Position numbers and translations under genes: made by a program. The notes under the pieces were generated by a model, which was not told the origin of the DNA, ran no database searches, and saw only the letters and a program-made list of their open reading frames with translations. Source: Salvelinus alpinus (lineage: Eukaryota; Chordata; Actinopteri; Salmoniformes; Salmonidae). Taken from it: DNA of 64,000 nt. The stretch is taken from positions 30,035,702 through 30,099,701 of the forward strand of contig NC_092090.1 of assembly GCF_045679555.1 (NCBI RefSeq), read 5' to 3'. Below, piece after piece: positions 40,328 to 55,426 of this stretch. Each line of letters begins with the position of its first letter. Within the stretch, counting starts at the first letter, position 1.

Positions 40328-41311
40328 GCGTCTAGTGCTGCTTGATATCTGTTTGACGTCTTGTGCATCGTCTGTTTGACATTGAATTATTAGTTTGCAT
40401 TGCCCAAACTCAAAAGAAAGCAAAACCTAACCTGAAACTGTGAACAAGGGCCTACAGTAAAACAGGTGTAAAATCCTGGCCCAGTGGTGGAACCTTCTCT
40501 ACCTGAAATGCAATTTTGGTAACAGAAAACAGGAGATTGACAAACACATTTTCAGTGCATGGTCCTTGAACAGTGTGCCTTGACTGCTCCTATAGTTTAA
40601 TGTGCCAGTATTCCATATTATACTATATGAGCAGTCAATAGAACAATTCAACAATTGAGTTCACATAGTGAGTCAGGTTTTGAACTTGTAATTGTATTAA
40701 ACGCTTGATTTCTGTAGCAAGATGGATAGCCTACATGATCAGGCAGTATTATACAGGCTAGTATTATTCTTGCACTATTACACAGTTGTTATCATGTTAT
40801 TTTTTCAGTGATAGAATAATGGTAAAATACTGCACACATGAGAACGGTAGAAAGACCATACAGTGCTTTTACTTGTATAGGTTACATTTCTCACAGAATA
40901 AAACAGTCCTACATTTGTAGCAATGTTTTCATGGAAACAGACATGTTGGCCCCACACTTCCTAAAGAGTTCACACAAATGAAAAACAGTCACTTTGTCTA
41001 GGCATAGCCCAAAGTTGTTGCATGTCTTTTGGGAAGATACATCCATGATTTGGTAGCAGACCGTTTCTCTTTTTTTGGGTGGTGTTTGGACTATCATGAC
41101 AAAATCAGATTTTGTTTGTCTATTGTTTGACATGTGTGTCATTCCTGCAAAAGGGGCAGGTTGGACATCCTGTGTAGTGCACTGACATCCTGTGTCACAT
41201 CACTATACTTTGTGGCATATTGGTAGGCTAGATATGAGGACAAAGATAAAGTTTTTTAAGAGAAAGAGAAAGTGATCCAAGGTTAATGAGTGACTTAAAG
41301 CACTTGTGTCC

Positions 41312-41313
<2 letters not shown>

Positions 41314-41405
<92 letters not shown>
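41314..41405. repeat. (CA)n microsatellite, about 46 units
   Basis: An uninterrupted CA run in PDE3B intron 1. The minus-strand poly-VC frame over it is spurious. Confidence 0.98.
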
Positions 41406-41406
<1 letters not shown>

Positions 41407-43045
41407 CAATGTGTTCCTTTGACTAGGGAAACTGATTTGCTGTCTTTTGGTAACTGAGCTGTATGTTCTGTTTCTCCTGGTGTGAGTCTATGGGCAGTTG
41501 TGGCTTTATCGGTTTATCTTGAGCTCATGAGGAAGTTTGTCTGTGGGTTTGGGATTGTGCAGCTGGAGGCAAGCAGGTCGGTGTGGTGGGCGGGCGTTAA
41601 CGCTTGCTGAGGGCCTGTTATCGCAGGTGTTTGGCTTCTCAGCGCATGACTGCTTTTGCTCTCTGAAAAGGACATGGCTGCATGGGCTCCAACAACGCCC
41701 TCAGTCACCTCCCTACTGCTCATTCAGTCCTATTGCCTCTCCAAATTGATTCTTAGATGTTTAAAGCTCTTTATTTGTACTCTCTCTAGCTCTGATTTGA
41801 ACCATTGATTGGGAATATTATAGCTTTGGAAACCAAAGATATATATATATATTGTCAACATGTACTTTTCTATTCAGGTGGAAAATCTGGTCTTTCTCCA
41901 TCTCAAACAGGAACTTTTCAGTTCAGCAGTTGTTGAATTGAGATAAATACTGTTAATAATACACATGTTGTCCTATGTAATTTCTGATCCACATTAACAC
42001 AGCAGGGTGCAGAACAAGTTACAACAACCTGTCAATGAATGGGCAGCATTCCTATGCTGCATTCCATAGTCTGACTTACATGGCTCTGAAAGTGTCAAAA
42101 TAGCATTTTGTGTTTACTAGAAACTGATCGCAAAGTTTTCAAAACAATAAGCCGTGGCCCTGTGTTCATGTAACCTACCGGTCGGTATGTCCTTTAGTGC
42201 AGCTGTATGCTGACGACCTCAGTGTGGCGTAAACACATCTGTCTGTTGTTGGTGAGATCCTTCAATGTGTCAGGCGGTCTGGGAGGGAAAGCCCTACGCA
42301 ACACGGATGCTGCTGGTGCCATTTTAGAGATCTCACTGTGAACATAATGTATTAATGAAGTGATGGCGAGACTACTGATTCATAATTCATGGAGCAGGAT
42401 GGGAGGCATTTGTGTTTTTGTTTCAGCGAAGGTGTTCGTATGATTAAAAGTGAAGCCTCAGCGGAGCAAAGTGAAAACATTTGCCCCCAAGAATATGGAT
42501 AGGCAAAGTCACCAAGTCACAGGATTTCCCACAAATGTCCTCAATGTTTTCCCTTTCCAAAATAATTTACATCAGAAATCCACGGGAACTATTATCCTCA
42601 CCAATTAAAGTCCTGAAAACAACCCCCTAACCATCTAGCTATAGTAGGGATGTGCTAATATAGACATTCTGTTCTGACCTGATATTAAAAAGTCTTAATT
42701 GGTATTGAAGAATTTAGTGCTTATATTGGTATCTGAACCAATCATCCTCCTTTCCACTCTCTGCTAGCTGTCAGTTTTTAAAAGATAGAATTGTAGAAAT
42801 ACACTTTTAAAAATAATCCTGACCTTAATAATTGATAAATTGTCTCATTATTAAAATGTCAGTCGTTGGTATAAGTGTGTAACCCTCAGATGTATTGCAA
42901 TGCTGTTGCACTCTTTTTCTTCATCCTCATCTGGTCCGTAATAAAAGATGGAGGAATGAGGGTTGGAGTGTTAACGCTGGCCTCTGACTGAGGAAGCCCA
43001 GGCCCCTTGCCTGGATGTGACCCGCCTACAGTGTCTGTCTCATAT

Positions 43046-45211
43046 AGAGGTCGACCGATTATGATTTTTCAACACCGATAGCGATTATTGGAGGACCAAA
43101 ACAAGCCGATACCGATTAAGCGTCTGATTTTTTTATACATATATTTGTAATAATGACAATTACAACAATACTGAATGAACACTTTTATTTTAACTTAATA
43201 TAATACATCAATAAAATCAATTTAGTCTCAAATAAATAATGAAACATGTTTAAAACCTGTTGAGGATAGAGGGCGCTATTTTCACTTTGGGGGAAAATCG
43301 TGCCCAATTTAAACGGCCTCGTACTCTATTCTTGCTCGTACAATATGCATATTATTATTACTATTGGATAGAAAACACTCTCAAGTTTCTAAAACCGTTT
43401 GAATTATATCTGTGAGTAAAACAGAACTCATTTTGCAGCAAACTTCCTGTCAGAAAGTGAAAAATCTGAATTCGAGGCTCTGTTCCAGGGCCTGCCTATA
43501 AATGTGCTTGATATGTATTAGTATACATGCACTTCATACGCCTTCCACTAGATGTCAATAGGCTGTGAGAGGTGAAATGGGGTTTCTAGGTATTTCTATA
43601 GTCAAAAGATAGAGCTTGGAATGACATGACCCTAGAATTCCTTTGTTCAGGAAGCGCATAAAGGTCACCAGTATTGGCTTCTGAAAAGCAATCGTTATAG
43701 ACGTCTTATATCTCCGGCTTTGATTTTATTTAATAAATGTGAAAATATCATCGTAAAGTATGTTTTTTCAATATAGTTTTATTAGATTATTGAAATTTTT
43801 TCGGGAGTTTAGGCGTGTTGCGTTCTTTGCGTTTGGTGACGAAGGAGAGCTTAGCGCCACTTGGCTAGTTTTGCTTGCTCATTCGAGAGGGAAAAATGCC
43901 ATTCTAAAACCAAACAACGATTGTTCTGGACAGAGGACCCCTTGTACAACATTCTGATGGAAGATCATCAAAAGTAGGACCCATTTATGATGTTATTTCA
44001 TATATCTGTCGAACATGTTTACTTTTAGTTTGCGCCCAGATTTTGGGCGCTCTCTCGCAATAACGTAAGCTGCATGTCGTAATGAAGTTATTTTTAGAAT
44101 TCTAACACGGCGATTGCATTAAGAACTAGTGTATCTATCATTTCCTATACAACATGTATTTTTTAGTAAAGATTATGAATAGTTATTTGGTCAGAATAGG
44201 TGAGTGTCAGAAAAATATCCGGACATTCTGGGAAAAAGCTGCTAAGTTTTCAGAATGTATAACCACGGATATCAGCTCTAAATATGCACATTTTCGAACA
44301 AACCATATATGTATTGTGTAATATGATGTTATAGGACTGTCATCTGATGAATTTTGAGAAGGTTAGTGAAAAAAATAATATATTTTGCTGGTTTATTCGC
44401 TATCGCTAACGTGCCTATCGCTATCGCTAATGTGCCTTGAATGAATGAATGCGGTTGTGTGGTAGGCTATTGTAGTAAGCTAATATAATGATATATTGTG
44501 TTTTCGCTGTAAAACACTTAAAGAATCGGAAATATTGGCTGGATTCACAAGATGTTTGTCTTTCGTTTGCTGTACACCATGTATTTTTCATAAATGTTTT
44601 ATGATGAGTATTTAGGTATTTCACATTGGTCTCTATAATTACTCTGGCTGCTTCGGTGCTATTTCTGATGGTAGCTGTGATGGTAGCTGCAATGTAAAAC
44701 TGATTTATACCTCAAATATGCAAATTTTTTGAACAAAACATAGATTTATTGTGTAACATGTTATAAGACTGTCATCTGATGAAGTTGTTTCTTGGTTAGT
44801 TTGGTTGGTTCTTGGTTAGTTTGGTTGGTTTTGTGCATGCTACCTGTGCTGTGAAAAATGTCTGTGCTTTTTTGTATTTGGTGGTGAGCTAACATAAATA
44901 TACGTGGTGTTTTCACTGTAAAACATTTTAAAAATCGGACATGTTGACTGGATTCACAAGATGTTTATCTTTCATTTGCTGTATTGGACTTGTTAATGTG
45001 TGAAAGTAAAATATTTCTCAAAAATATTTTTTGAATTTCGCGCTCTGCCTTTCAGTGGAATGTGGGAGGAGTTCCGCTAGCGGAACCCCGGGGCTAGACA
45101 GGTTAATTTGGTTTAAATAATGCAAAAACAAAGTGTTGGAGAAGAAAGTAAAAGTGCCATATTTGCCATGTAAAAAAGCAAACGTTTAAGTTCCTTGCTC
45201 AGAACATGAGA
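43046..45211. repeat. Dispersed salmonid repeat, split by a TTAA-flanked element
   Basis: The left part runs from AGAGGTCGACCGATTATGAT to AAATAATGAAACATGTTTAA (43,046-43,253). The right part resumes at TTAATTTGGTTTAAATAATG and continues to TTCCTTGCTCAGAACATGAG (45,103-45,211). When the 1.85 kb insert and one TTAA are removed, the two halves join as one continuous repeat of a kind common in salmonids. The class is not clear, and the outer boundaries are approximate. Confidence 0.6.
43254..45102. mobile_element. Non-autonomous piggyBac-like element (TTAA target duplication)
   Basis: TTAA directly flanks both sides (43,250-43,253 and 45,103-45,106). The left end is AACCTGTTGAGGATAGAGGG; the right end in reverse is CCTGTCTAGCCCCGGGG, sharing CCTGT. 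It is non-coding. Inside, blocks recur at about 0.4 kb spacing: GACTGTCATCTGATGAA at 44,336 and 44,767, and GGATTCACAAGATGTTT at 44,540 and 44,951. So the body is built of diverged tandem units. TTAA duplication is the hallmark of piggyBac transposases; assignment rests on this and on general resemblance to an abundant salmonid element. Confidence 0.7.
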
Positions 45212-45221
45212 ACATATTTTT

Positions 45222-47664
45222 TATTTTTTTATTTCACCTTTATTTAACCAGGTAGGCAAGTTGAGAACAAGTTTTCATTTACAATTGCGACCTGGCCAAG
45301 ATAAAGCAAATCAGTTCGACACATACAACACCACAGAGTTACACATGGAGTAAAACAAACATACAGTCAATAATACAGTAGAAAAATAAGTATATATACA
45401 ATGTGAGCAAATGAGGTGAGATAAGGGAGGTAAAGGCAAAAAAAAGCCATGGTGGCGAAGTAAATACAATATAGCAAGTAAAACACTGGAATGGTAGATT
45501 TGCAGTGGAAGAATGTGCAAAGTAGAAATAGAAATAATGGGGTGCAAAGGAGCTAAATAAATAAATACAGTAGGGGAAGTGGTAGTTGTTTGGGCTAAAT
45601 TATAGATGGGCTATGTACAGGTGCAGTAATCTGTGAGCTGCTCTGACAGCTGGTGCTTAAAGCTAGTGAGGGAGATAAGTGTTTCCAGTTTCAGAGATTT
45701 TTGTAGTTCGTTCCAGTCATTGGCAGCAGAGAACTCGAAGGAAAGGCGGCCAAAGAAGGAATTGGCTTTGGGGGTGACCAGAGAGATATACCTCCTGGAG
45801 CGCGTGCTACGGGTGGGTGTTGCTATGGTGACCAGTGAGCTGAGATAAGGCGGGGCTTTACCTAGCAGAGACTTGTAGATGACCTGGAGCCAGTGGGTTT
45901 GGCGACGAGTATAAAGCGAGGGCCAGCCAACGAGCGCGTACAGGTCGCAGTGGTGGGTAGTATATGGGGCTTTGGTGACAAAACGGATGGCACTGTGATA
46001 GACTGCATCCAATTTGTTGAGTAGAGTGTTGGAGGCTATTTTGTAAATGACATCACCGAAATCGAGGATCGGTAGGATAGTCAGTTTTACGAGGATATGT
46101 TTGGCAGCATGAGTGAAGGATGCTTTGTTGCGAAATAGGAAGCCGACTCTAGATTTAATTTTGGATTGGAGATGCTTAATGTGAGTCTGGAAGGAGAGTT
46201 TACAGTCTAACCAGACACCTAGGTATTTGTAGTTGTCCACATATTCTAAGTCAGAACCGCCCAGAGTAGTGATGCTGGACGGGCGGGCAGGTGCGGGCAG
46301 CGATCGGTTGAAGAGCATGTATTTTGTTTTACTTGCATTTAAGAGCAGTTGGAGGCCACAGAAGGAGAGTTGTATGGCATTGAAGCTCGTCTGGAGGTTA
46401 GTTAACACAGTGTCCAAAGAAGGGCCAGAAGTATACAGAATGGTGTCATCTGCGTAGAGGTGGATCAGAGAATCACCAGCAGCAAGAGCGACATCATTGA
46501 TGTATACAGAGAAGAGAGTCGGCCCGAGAATTGAACCCTGTGTTACCCCCATAGAGACTGCCAGAGGTCCGGACAACAGGCCCTCCGATTTGACACACTG
46601 AACTCTATCAGAGAAGTAGTTGGTGAACCAGGGGAGGCAGTCATTTGAGAAACCAAGGCTGTTGAGTCTGCCCTCAAGAATGTGGTGATTGACAGAGTCG
46701 AAAGCCTTGGTCGATGAAGACGGCTGCACAGTATTGTCTCTTATTGATGGCGGTTATGATATTGTTTAGGACCTTGAGCACGGCTGAGGTGCACCCATGA
46801 CCAGCTCTGAAACCAGATTGCATAGCGGAGAAAGTACGGTGGGATTCGAAATGGTCGGTAATCTGTTTGTTAACTTGGCTTTCGAAGACCTTAGAAAGGC
46901 AGGGTAGGATAGATATAGGTCTGTAGCAGTTTGGGTCTAGAGTGTCTCCCCCTTTGAAGAGGGGGATGACCACGGCAGCATTCCAATCTTTGGGAATCTC
47001 CAGCTTTCTGGATTTGGATGAAGGAGAAATGGGGAGGCTTGGCCGAGTTGCTGTGGGGGGTGCAGGGCTGTTGACCGGGGTAGGGGTAGCCAGGTGGAAA
47101 GCATGGCCAGCCGTAGAAAAATGCTTATTGAAATTGGCAATTATAGTGGATTTATCGGTGGTGACATTGTTTCCTAGCCTCAGCTTGTGCTACAGGATGC
47201 AAATTTCTGTTTGAAAAAGATAGCCTTAGCTTTCCTAACTGCCTGTGTATATTGGTTTTTAACTTCCCTGAAAAGTTGCATATCACGGGGGCTATTCAAT
47301 GCTAATGCAGTACGCAACAGGATGTTTTTGTGCAGTCAGGTCTGAAGTAAACCAAGGGCTATATCTGTTCCTGGTTCTACATTTTTTGAATGGGGCATGC
47401 TTATTTAAGATGGTGAGGAAGGCACTTTTAAAGAATAACCAGGCATCCTCTACTGACGGGATGAGGTCAATATCCTTCCAAGATACCCGGACCAGGTCGA
47501 TTAGAAAGGTCTGCTTGTTGAAGTGTTTTAGGGAGCGTTTGACAGTGATGAGGGGTGGTCGTTTGGTCGCAGACCCATTACGGATGCAGGCAATGAGGCA
47601 GTGATCGCTGGGATCTTGGTTGAAGACAGCAGAGGTGTATTTGGAGGGCAATTTGGAGGGCAAG
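45222..47664 (-). mobile_element. 5'-truncated LINE retrotransposon (RSg-1-like, L2/Rex1-type RT)
   Basis: The minus strand runs from the last part of the endonuclease (about 47,663) through reverse transcriptase and 3' UTR to the tail (TTAAATAAAGGTGAAAT at 45,231-45,247). The 5' end is missing. The 3' tail matches both the fragment at 3,479-3,993 and the tails of the SINEs at 10,673 and 56,895. Its 5' side is followed by a hAT MITE region starting near 47,852. Family naming is by resemblance, not by search. Confidence 0.85.
45611..47663 (-). pseudogene. LINE ORF2 remnant: endonuclease end, reverse transcriptase, C-terminus
   Basis: Three minus-strand pieces. 47,292-47,663 carries the endonuclease C-terminal motif DPSDHCLI and the linker to SPWFTSDL. 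46,674-46,973 carries the first RT blocks CYRPISILPCLSKVFE and SGFRAGHGCTSA. 45,611-46,729 (372 codons) carries FDSVNHHIL, GVTQGSILGPTLF (residues 61-73), the catalytic YADD (92-95), NYKYLGVWLD and the C-terminal SFEFSAANDWNEL. The RT frame is broken near 46,715, where the codons after VFID appear to have lost a few bases, and again between 46,973 and 47,292. RT copies LINE and SINE RNA at target sites; this copy is dead but recent, since the longest frame is intact. Confidence 0.85.
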
Positions 47665-47943
47665 TCTTTATGCTACATGCTATCTTACACGACACCCCTC
47701 TCCCCATCAGGCCCTTTGAGTCTGCTTTCTCTCTGCCCCTGTCCCACAATGTCCGCCAGCCACATTTTAAGAATAGAAGTAACTGTATTTAAAGAAATGA
47801 CAGGCACAATTAATAAAAATAATAACATCTCACCTAAATCATGCTCTATGGCAAGGTTCCTCATCTTTTTTAATGGTTGGACATTAAAGACTGTAGAAAC
47901 ACCAGCAAATTTCTTTGGAAAAGTATTCCCACACAATAGAGAT

Positions 47944-49066
<1,123 letters not shown>

Positions 49067-51678
49067 TATATATGCAAGCAAGGTTTGAAATGATTATGTT
49101 TTAGTCAAACATTATTGTATGTCTGTTTGGGCTTCTTGCAGTCAAATGGCAGTCTACAAATTATTATGTAATTATGTTCTGCCCTCCTGACCATTTGCTT
49201 GTGGCTGAATCTAGTTGATGATCCCTGCACTATGGCTTTGTTTTGTCTTGTAGTAAGATATTCCAAATATGATCTCTACAATCTCCTGCAATATAACTTC
49301 AGTCACAAAAACTGTCAAATTATGATGTTCCGCTTTGTGTCATTACAGAAGCATTTATACTCAGCTCTGATGGACAGACCCGTAATTATGCTGTCGACAT
49401 TATCCTTCTGTTTTCTACATCCTACTTTGAGTCCAACCCATGTGTTGACCAGGTCCTCTCTGCAATTCAGGGCAAAATTACTGTTGCTATAATAATCGAA
49501 TTAACCACTGTTATTTAAAAGAGCATAGTAGGAGCATAGTATGTCGTATGAAGGATGGCGTTTCAATGTAACATTCTAAAATATCCTGTAAGAACAGTTG
49601 CCATGTTCCTTGTCCATATGGAGAGAGGGAAGGGTTGTTTAAACCTGGTCAGGCGAGGGTGAACCATAGATGGACCCCTGTTTGTGTGGTGTTAGTGCTC
49701 CTGGGTGTTTTGGGAGCCAGGCAGGCGTAAATAATGCTCTTAACTAACTCTTAACTATACACATGAGGACAGTGCAGCAGGCTGCATAGAGAGAGAGCGA
49801 TAGAGAGAGGGGGTGGGAGGGAGGTGGAGCAAGGCGGTGGAAAAGCAGAGCGCCTCTCAGCTGTCACGTTCTCTTGCTGTAAAGCCATGTGGAATGATAT
49901 AACATTGACGTCACTACCCAGTGACGTACGAGTGTGACTGAAAAAAAAGCGAAGTTTTACTAATCGCCCTGTAGAATTTAGTGACTGCCTCTAGCTTCTG
50001 ATGAGAAGGGGAGAGAATGCACGGAGGAAAATGCAAATACTATTCAACGTTGTATGTAGGATTGTTTAAATTAGTCAATTAAAATGTATAATTTATCATA
50101 ATTTTTTACATTATTCTTGAGAAACCAAGGCGATTTCTTTTTTTTCTCACATTGAATTCTGTTTTTGTTGTTTTTTGTAAATATTTTTATGAAGATGAAC
50201 ATTAATTGAATAGAGGTAAAGTGTTGGTAGTTGATGGTCATTATATTTAGCCTAAACTGATTGTAAAATTGCTTGAGTGAATTTAACAAATTAGTGCTTT
50301 GATTTGACAGATGATGGATGACGTGTGTAATATCTTAATTACTCTATAATTTGAGACATTTTGAGACAGTTAATGTTTTTCTATATAGTAAGAGAATATG
50401 TAATTTGCGTGCATGTTTCTGGAATATGGAACATAGTTATTTTATTAAATATTATAATAAGGCTACAACGTCTTTAGTCATTCTTTTGATAATTTCTAGC
50501 AATTCTGTGATTCTTGACTGAGGAAAAAATATATAGACCTACTTGTTGTTGTCTTTGGTCCATCCAACTTATTTAATCTATCTCCTCAACTCATTTATTT
50601 CTGCGTAGTCTCAGTACATTAGCTCCTATTGTGCTCAGCTGTAGTGGGCCCAGAGATAAGGGGCTCCTGAATGACTGGAAAACAAGTCCTAGAAAGCACT
50701 GATAGGATGAAAAAATACAACAGTCTGTTGGAGCTAGCTACAGTATATTTCTTATGGTGTTGAATTACATTTTCTATAATACCAAATACACCTTTTAACC
50801 TTTCACTGTCAATACTATTAAGACATATTGTGAACAGAAATCCACAAAGACAAATATTGTAGCCTAACATTTGCTTGATAACAATGTAACATGGTTCTCT
50901 CTTTTTTGGAATAGTAAATGTTATTTTATTTTTTTACTGATGTAAAATGTTGGACTAAGGAAGTGAGTCACTCCTGCCTTGCACAAGTAAACGCATGAAC
51001 GGTAATCAAATTAGACCTTAAATTAAGGCCACGACACTACTCAGGCCTTTTCACATCACACATGGTCAGGACATTGCTGCTGCACGCAAACACACACGCA
51101 CTCACATGCAGCAGCCAGGGCCTCTCCAATAAGGGCAGTAAACATACATCGGCCTGCCAGACACAAGTCCTCAAAGCTTCCTATAGTCAATATTGAAATA
51201 TACATTACTGACTTATGCAAAACATATAAAGCAATACATGGTAAAAGGAACAGATTTTACCCTTTGAAATGTAACATATTTTTGTTGCATGAATCATATT
51301 TGTACTAGATAGGTAATACAAGGAGCACATGTCTTCCAGTGGCTATGAGTGAACAGATCTATCCAATATTCACAGTTCTTGACACATACTGTATATCTGT
51401 TTAGGGTGACTCTTAACCAGAATATTCAGATCTCGGTGTGTGAGCTTGACAGTTAAATCCAAAACTTAGTTTGCATTGTTACTTCAATTTACTGATACAT
51501 AAGCAATTGTTGCTGTCTGATTTATTATTTTACTATTAGATTAATAATACTTAAAAATATTCATAAAATACCCCAAAATAATCAGTCATGTTTTTATACA
51601 ATAATATTTTTATTAGGCCAATATTTTGTTATCTTGTTGTATTTCAGCTCTAATTAAGACAAAACTCCTTATTATATA

Positions 51679-52998
<1,320 letters not shown>

Positions 52999-53681
52999 TA
53001 GACAAAATATACACAGGTATCAGGTATTCTAGCAACTATTATTTCTTTGCTAGTTAATTTGTATGCTGTCTTTTTTAAATTATTTTTTATTTATTCAATG
53101 TTCTCTGTCAGTGGTTTGGTGTTAATTTTATACTTGGCAGCAGACATCAAGACTTGTTGAATGAAAGGGTTAACAGCAGCAGCGAGGGAGTCAGCCGAGC
53201 GAGGTGCTCTGTGTGTTTGGCTGACTTCAGAGTGAAACAGGATGCAGCGACTGCATTGTCAGCCTGCTGGTGTGAGTGCAAACAGATGAGGAAATGCTGG
53301 AGCGGGTACTCCAAAACTTGGGTTACCTTGGAAACGGTTTGCGTCATGATCACCAGCAATTAGCTTGCAGCTCTTTAGTTTTCAAGATAGGTCTACCAGG
53401 GCTTAGTCCAATGGCTGTTGCTAACAGCGAAAGGAATTGTATTCCAAACAACACTAGGAAATAATTTATGCTTTTTACCTATATTTTGTAATGTAATTTT
53501 TTAAATTGTTTTCAAAGATAAACTTTAATTATCTTATTTCATATGTTACATTTTTTCACAGACTGTATATATTTTGAAAGTGACTCGAAGAGTGGTGTTT
53601 ATTATAAAAGTGAGATGACGAGGCAGAGAAAGTTCCCATAAAATGCTTTTCTAATGAGCCCTGATTGATGATCTTCTCTTA

Positions 53682-53683
<2 letters not shown>

Positions 53684-53747
<64 letters not shown>
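53684..53747. repeat. (TG)n microsatellite, about 32 units
   Basis: An uninterrupted TG run in PDE3B intron 1. Confidence 0.97.
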
Positions 53748-54351
53748 GTCGAAGCACATGGAGCGGCACAAAAAAGTTCCTGAGCAGTCGGTCAGTGATG
53801 AGTAGTAGTATTTAATGGTTATATTTGAGAGTTAAGAGGCTTCTCTCTCTGGGCCTGTGTTGAGACTGTGGACACACCAACCAACCTCCATTTTTACACC
53901 TCCACTGATCACAGGGAGAGAAAGCCTACTCTGCTCAACCCAGGGGCAAATTGTTGGAACTTTATTAGCCATATACTCAGCACCTCTCATTTGTTTCAAG
54001 AGGAGCAGGGATTTTCTGCATGGCTCATCTGGAAAGGATTATTGCACAATAAGGTTCCTAATAGTTCAAACATTTAAGGTGGCCTAGTAGCCTTTAAGTC
54101 GACAAGGAGGTTGTTGAACCTTGCATGCATCCTGTGAAAAAAAGAAAGAAAAGAAGAAGCTGTTTGTTTAGCCCAGTGGCTGGGTTAGATAGGAGGGAGG
54201 GACAGCAGGGGATAACGGGTTGGGAGGAGGGGTGGTTAGGTGAGATCAGAGATCTAGTGACATACGTGAAAGATCTCAGTTGAGTTGGCTCGCTGGGGGT
54301 TGGGGAGAATGTTGGAGGAATGGGACTGCGAGGATGGTTAGTTTGTGTTTG

Positions 54352-54625
54352 CAGTGGTGTAAAAAGTACCCAATTGTCATACTTGAGTAAAAATAAAGAT
54401 ACCTTATTAGAAAATGACTCAAGTAAAAGTGAATGTCACCCAGTAAAATACTACTTGAGTAAAAGCCTAAAAGTATTTAGTTTGAAATATACTTAACTAC
54501 CGAAAGTAAATGTAAATGCTCAAATATATTTAAATATCAAAAGTAAAAGTATAAATAATTTTTAAAAATCCTTATATTAAGCAAACCAGACGGCACCATT
54601 TTCTTGATTTATGGATAGCCAGGGG
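54352..54625. mobile_element. Truncated hAT-type MITE (half copy)
   Basis: Starts CAGTGGTGTAAAAAGTACCC and follows the left half of the element at 54,680-55,271 (AAATGACTCAAGTAAAAGTG, CAGTAAAATACTACTTGAGT) up to GATAGCCAGGGG. The right half is absent. It is separated from the complete copy by only about 55 bases. Confidence 0.82.
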
Positions 54626-54679
54626 GTATCTCACCTCTATACAAGCCTTATTGCTGTTTAGGCAATTACAGCTTATTTG

Positions 54680-55271
54680 CAGTGGTGGAAAAAGTACCCA
54701 ATTGTAATAAAAGTATAGATACCTTAATAGAAAATGACTCAAATAAAAGTGAAAGTCACCCAGTAAAATACTACTTGAGTAAAGGTCTAAAAGTATTTGG
54801 TTCTAAATATAGTTAGGTATCAAAAGTAAATGTAATTGATAATATATACTTAAGTATCAAAAGGAAAAGTATAAATCATTTCAAATTCCTTCTGATAAGC
54901 AAAGCAGACGCCACCATTTACTTCTTTCAAAAATGTACAGATAGCCAGGGGCACACTCCAACACTCAGACATAATTTACAAATGATGTATTTGGGTTTGG
55001 CGAGTCCGTCAGATCAGAGGCAGTAGGGATGACATTGTGTTCTCTTGATAAGTGCATTAATTGAATAATTTTCCTGTTCTGCTAAGCATTCAAAATGTAA
55101 CGAGTACTTTTGGGTGTCAGGGAAAATGTATGGAGTAAAAAGTACATTATTTTCTGTTGGAATGTAGTGAAGTAAAAGTTGTCAAAAAAATGTATAGTAA
55201 AGTACACATACCACAAAAAAATACTTAAGTAGTACTTTGAAGTATGTTTACTTCAGTACTTTACACCACTG
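54680..55271. mobile_element. hAT-type MITE, complete, perfect 8-base target duplication
   Basis: 592 bases, flanked on both sides by CTTATTTG (54,672-54,679 and 55,272-55,279). Ends: left CAGTGGTGGAAAAAGTACCC; right in reverse CAGTGGTGTAAAGTACTG. Long arms are inverted (left ACTACTTGAGTAAAGG against right ACTTAAGTAGTACTTTG), so a single strand can fold extensively. It is non-coding. Confidence 0.93.
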
Positions 55272-55352
55272 CTTATTTGTGACTGAATAGCACCAATAAT
55301 CCCGTTTGTCAAATTCAAGATGGGAACTGAACTGTTCACTGTTCTGATGAAA

Positions 55353-55426
55353 GTTTGCTCTCTCTCTCTCTCTCTCTTCTCTCTTCTCTCTTCTCTCTTC
55401 TCTCTTCTCTCTTCTCTCTCTCTCTC
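55353..55426. repeat. (CT)n/(CTTCT)n polypyrimidine microsatellite
   Basis: A CT run changes into TTCTC units and back to CT. The perfect purine/pyrimidine strand bias could allow triplex formation. Confidence 0.93.

Noticed and set aside
46937-47140. Separate small gene upstream of the LINE RT
   Set aside because: The region is the LINE ORF2 segment between endonuclease and RT read out of frame.
53154-53363. 69-codon plus-strand frame with several cysteines (CSVCLADF, CWCECKQ)
   Set aside because: It looks vaguely like a zinc-binding motif, but cysteine spacing fits no RING or other finger, and both strands are open by chance.
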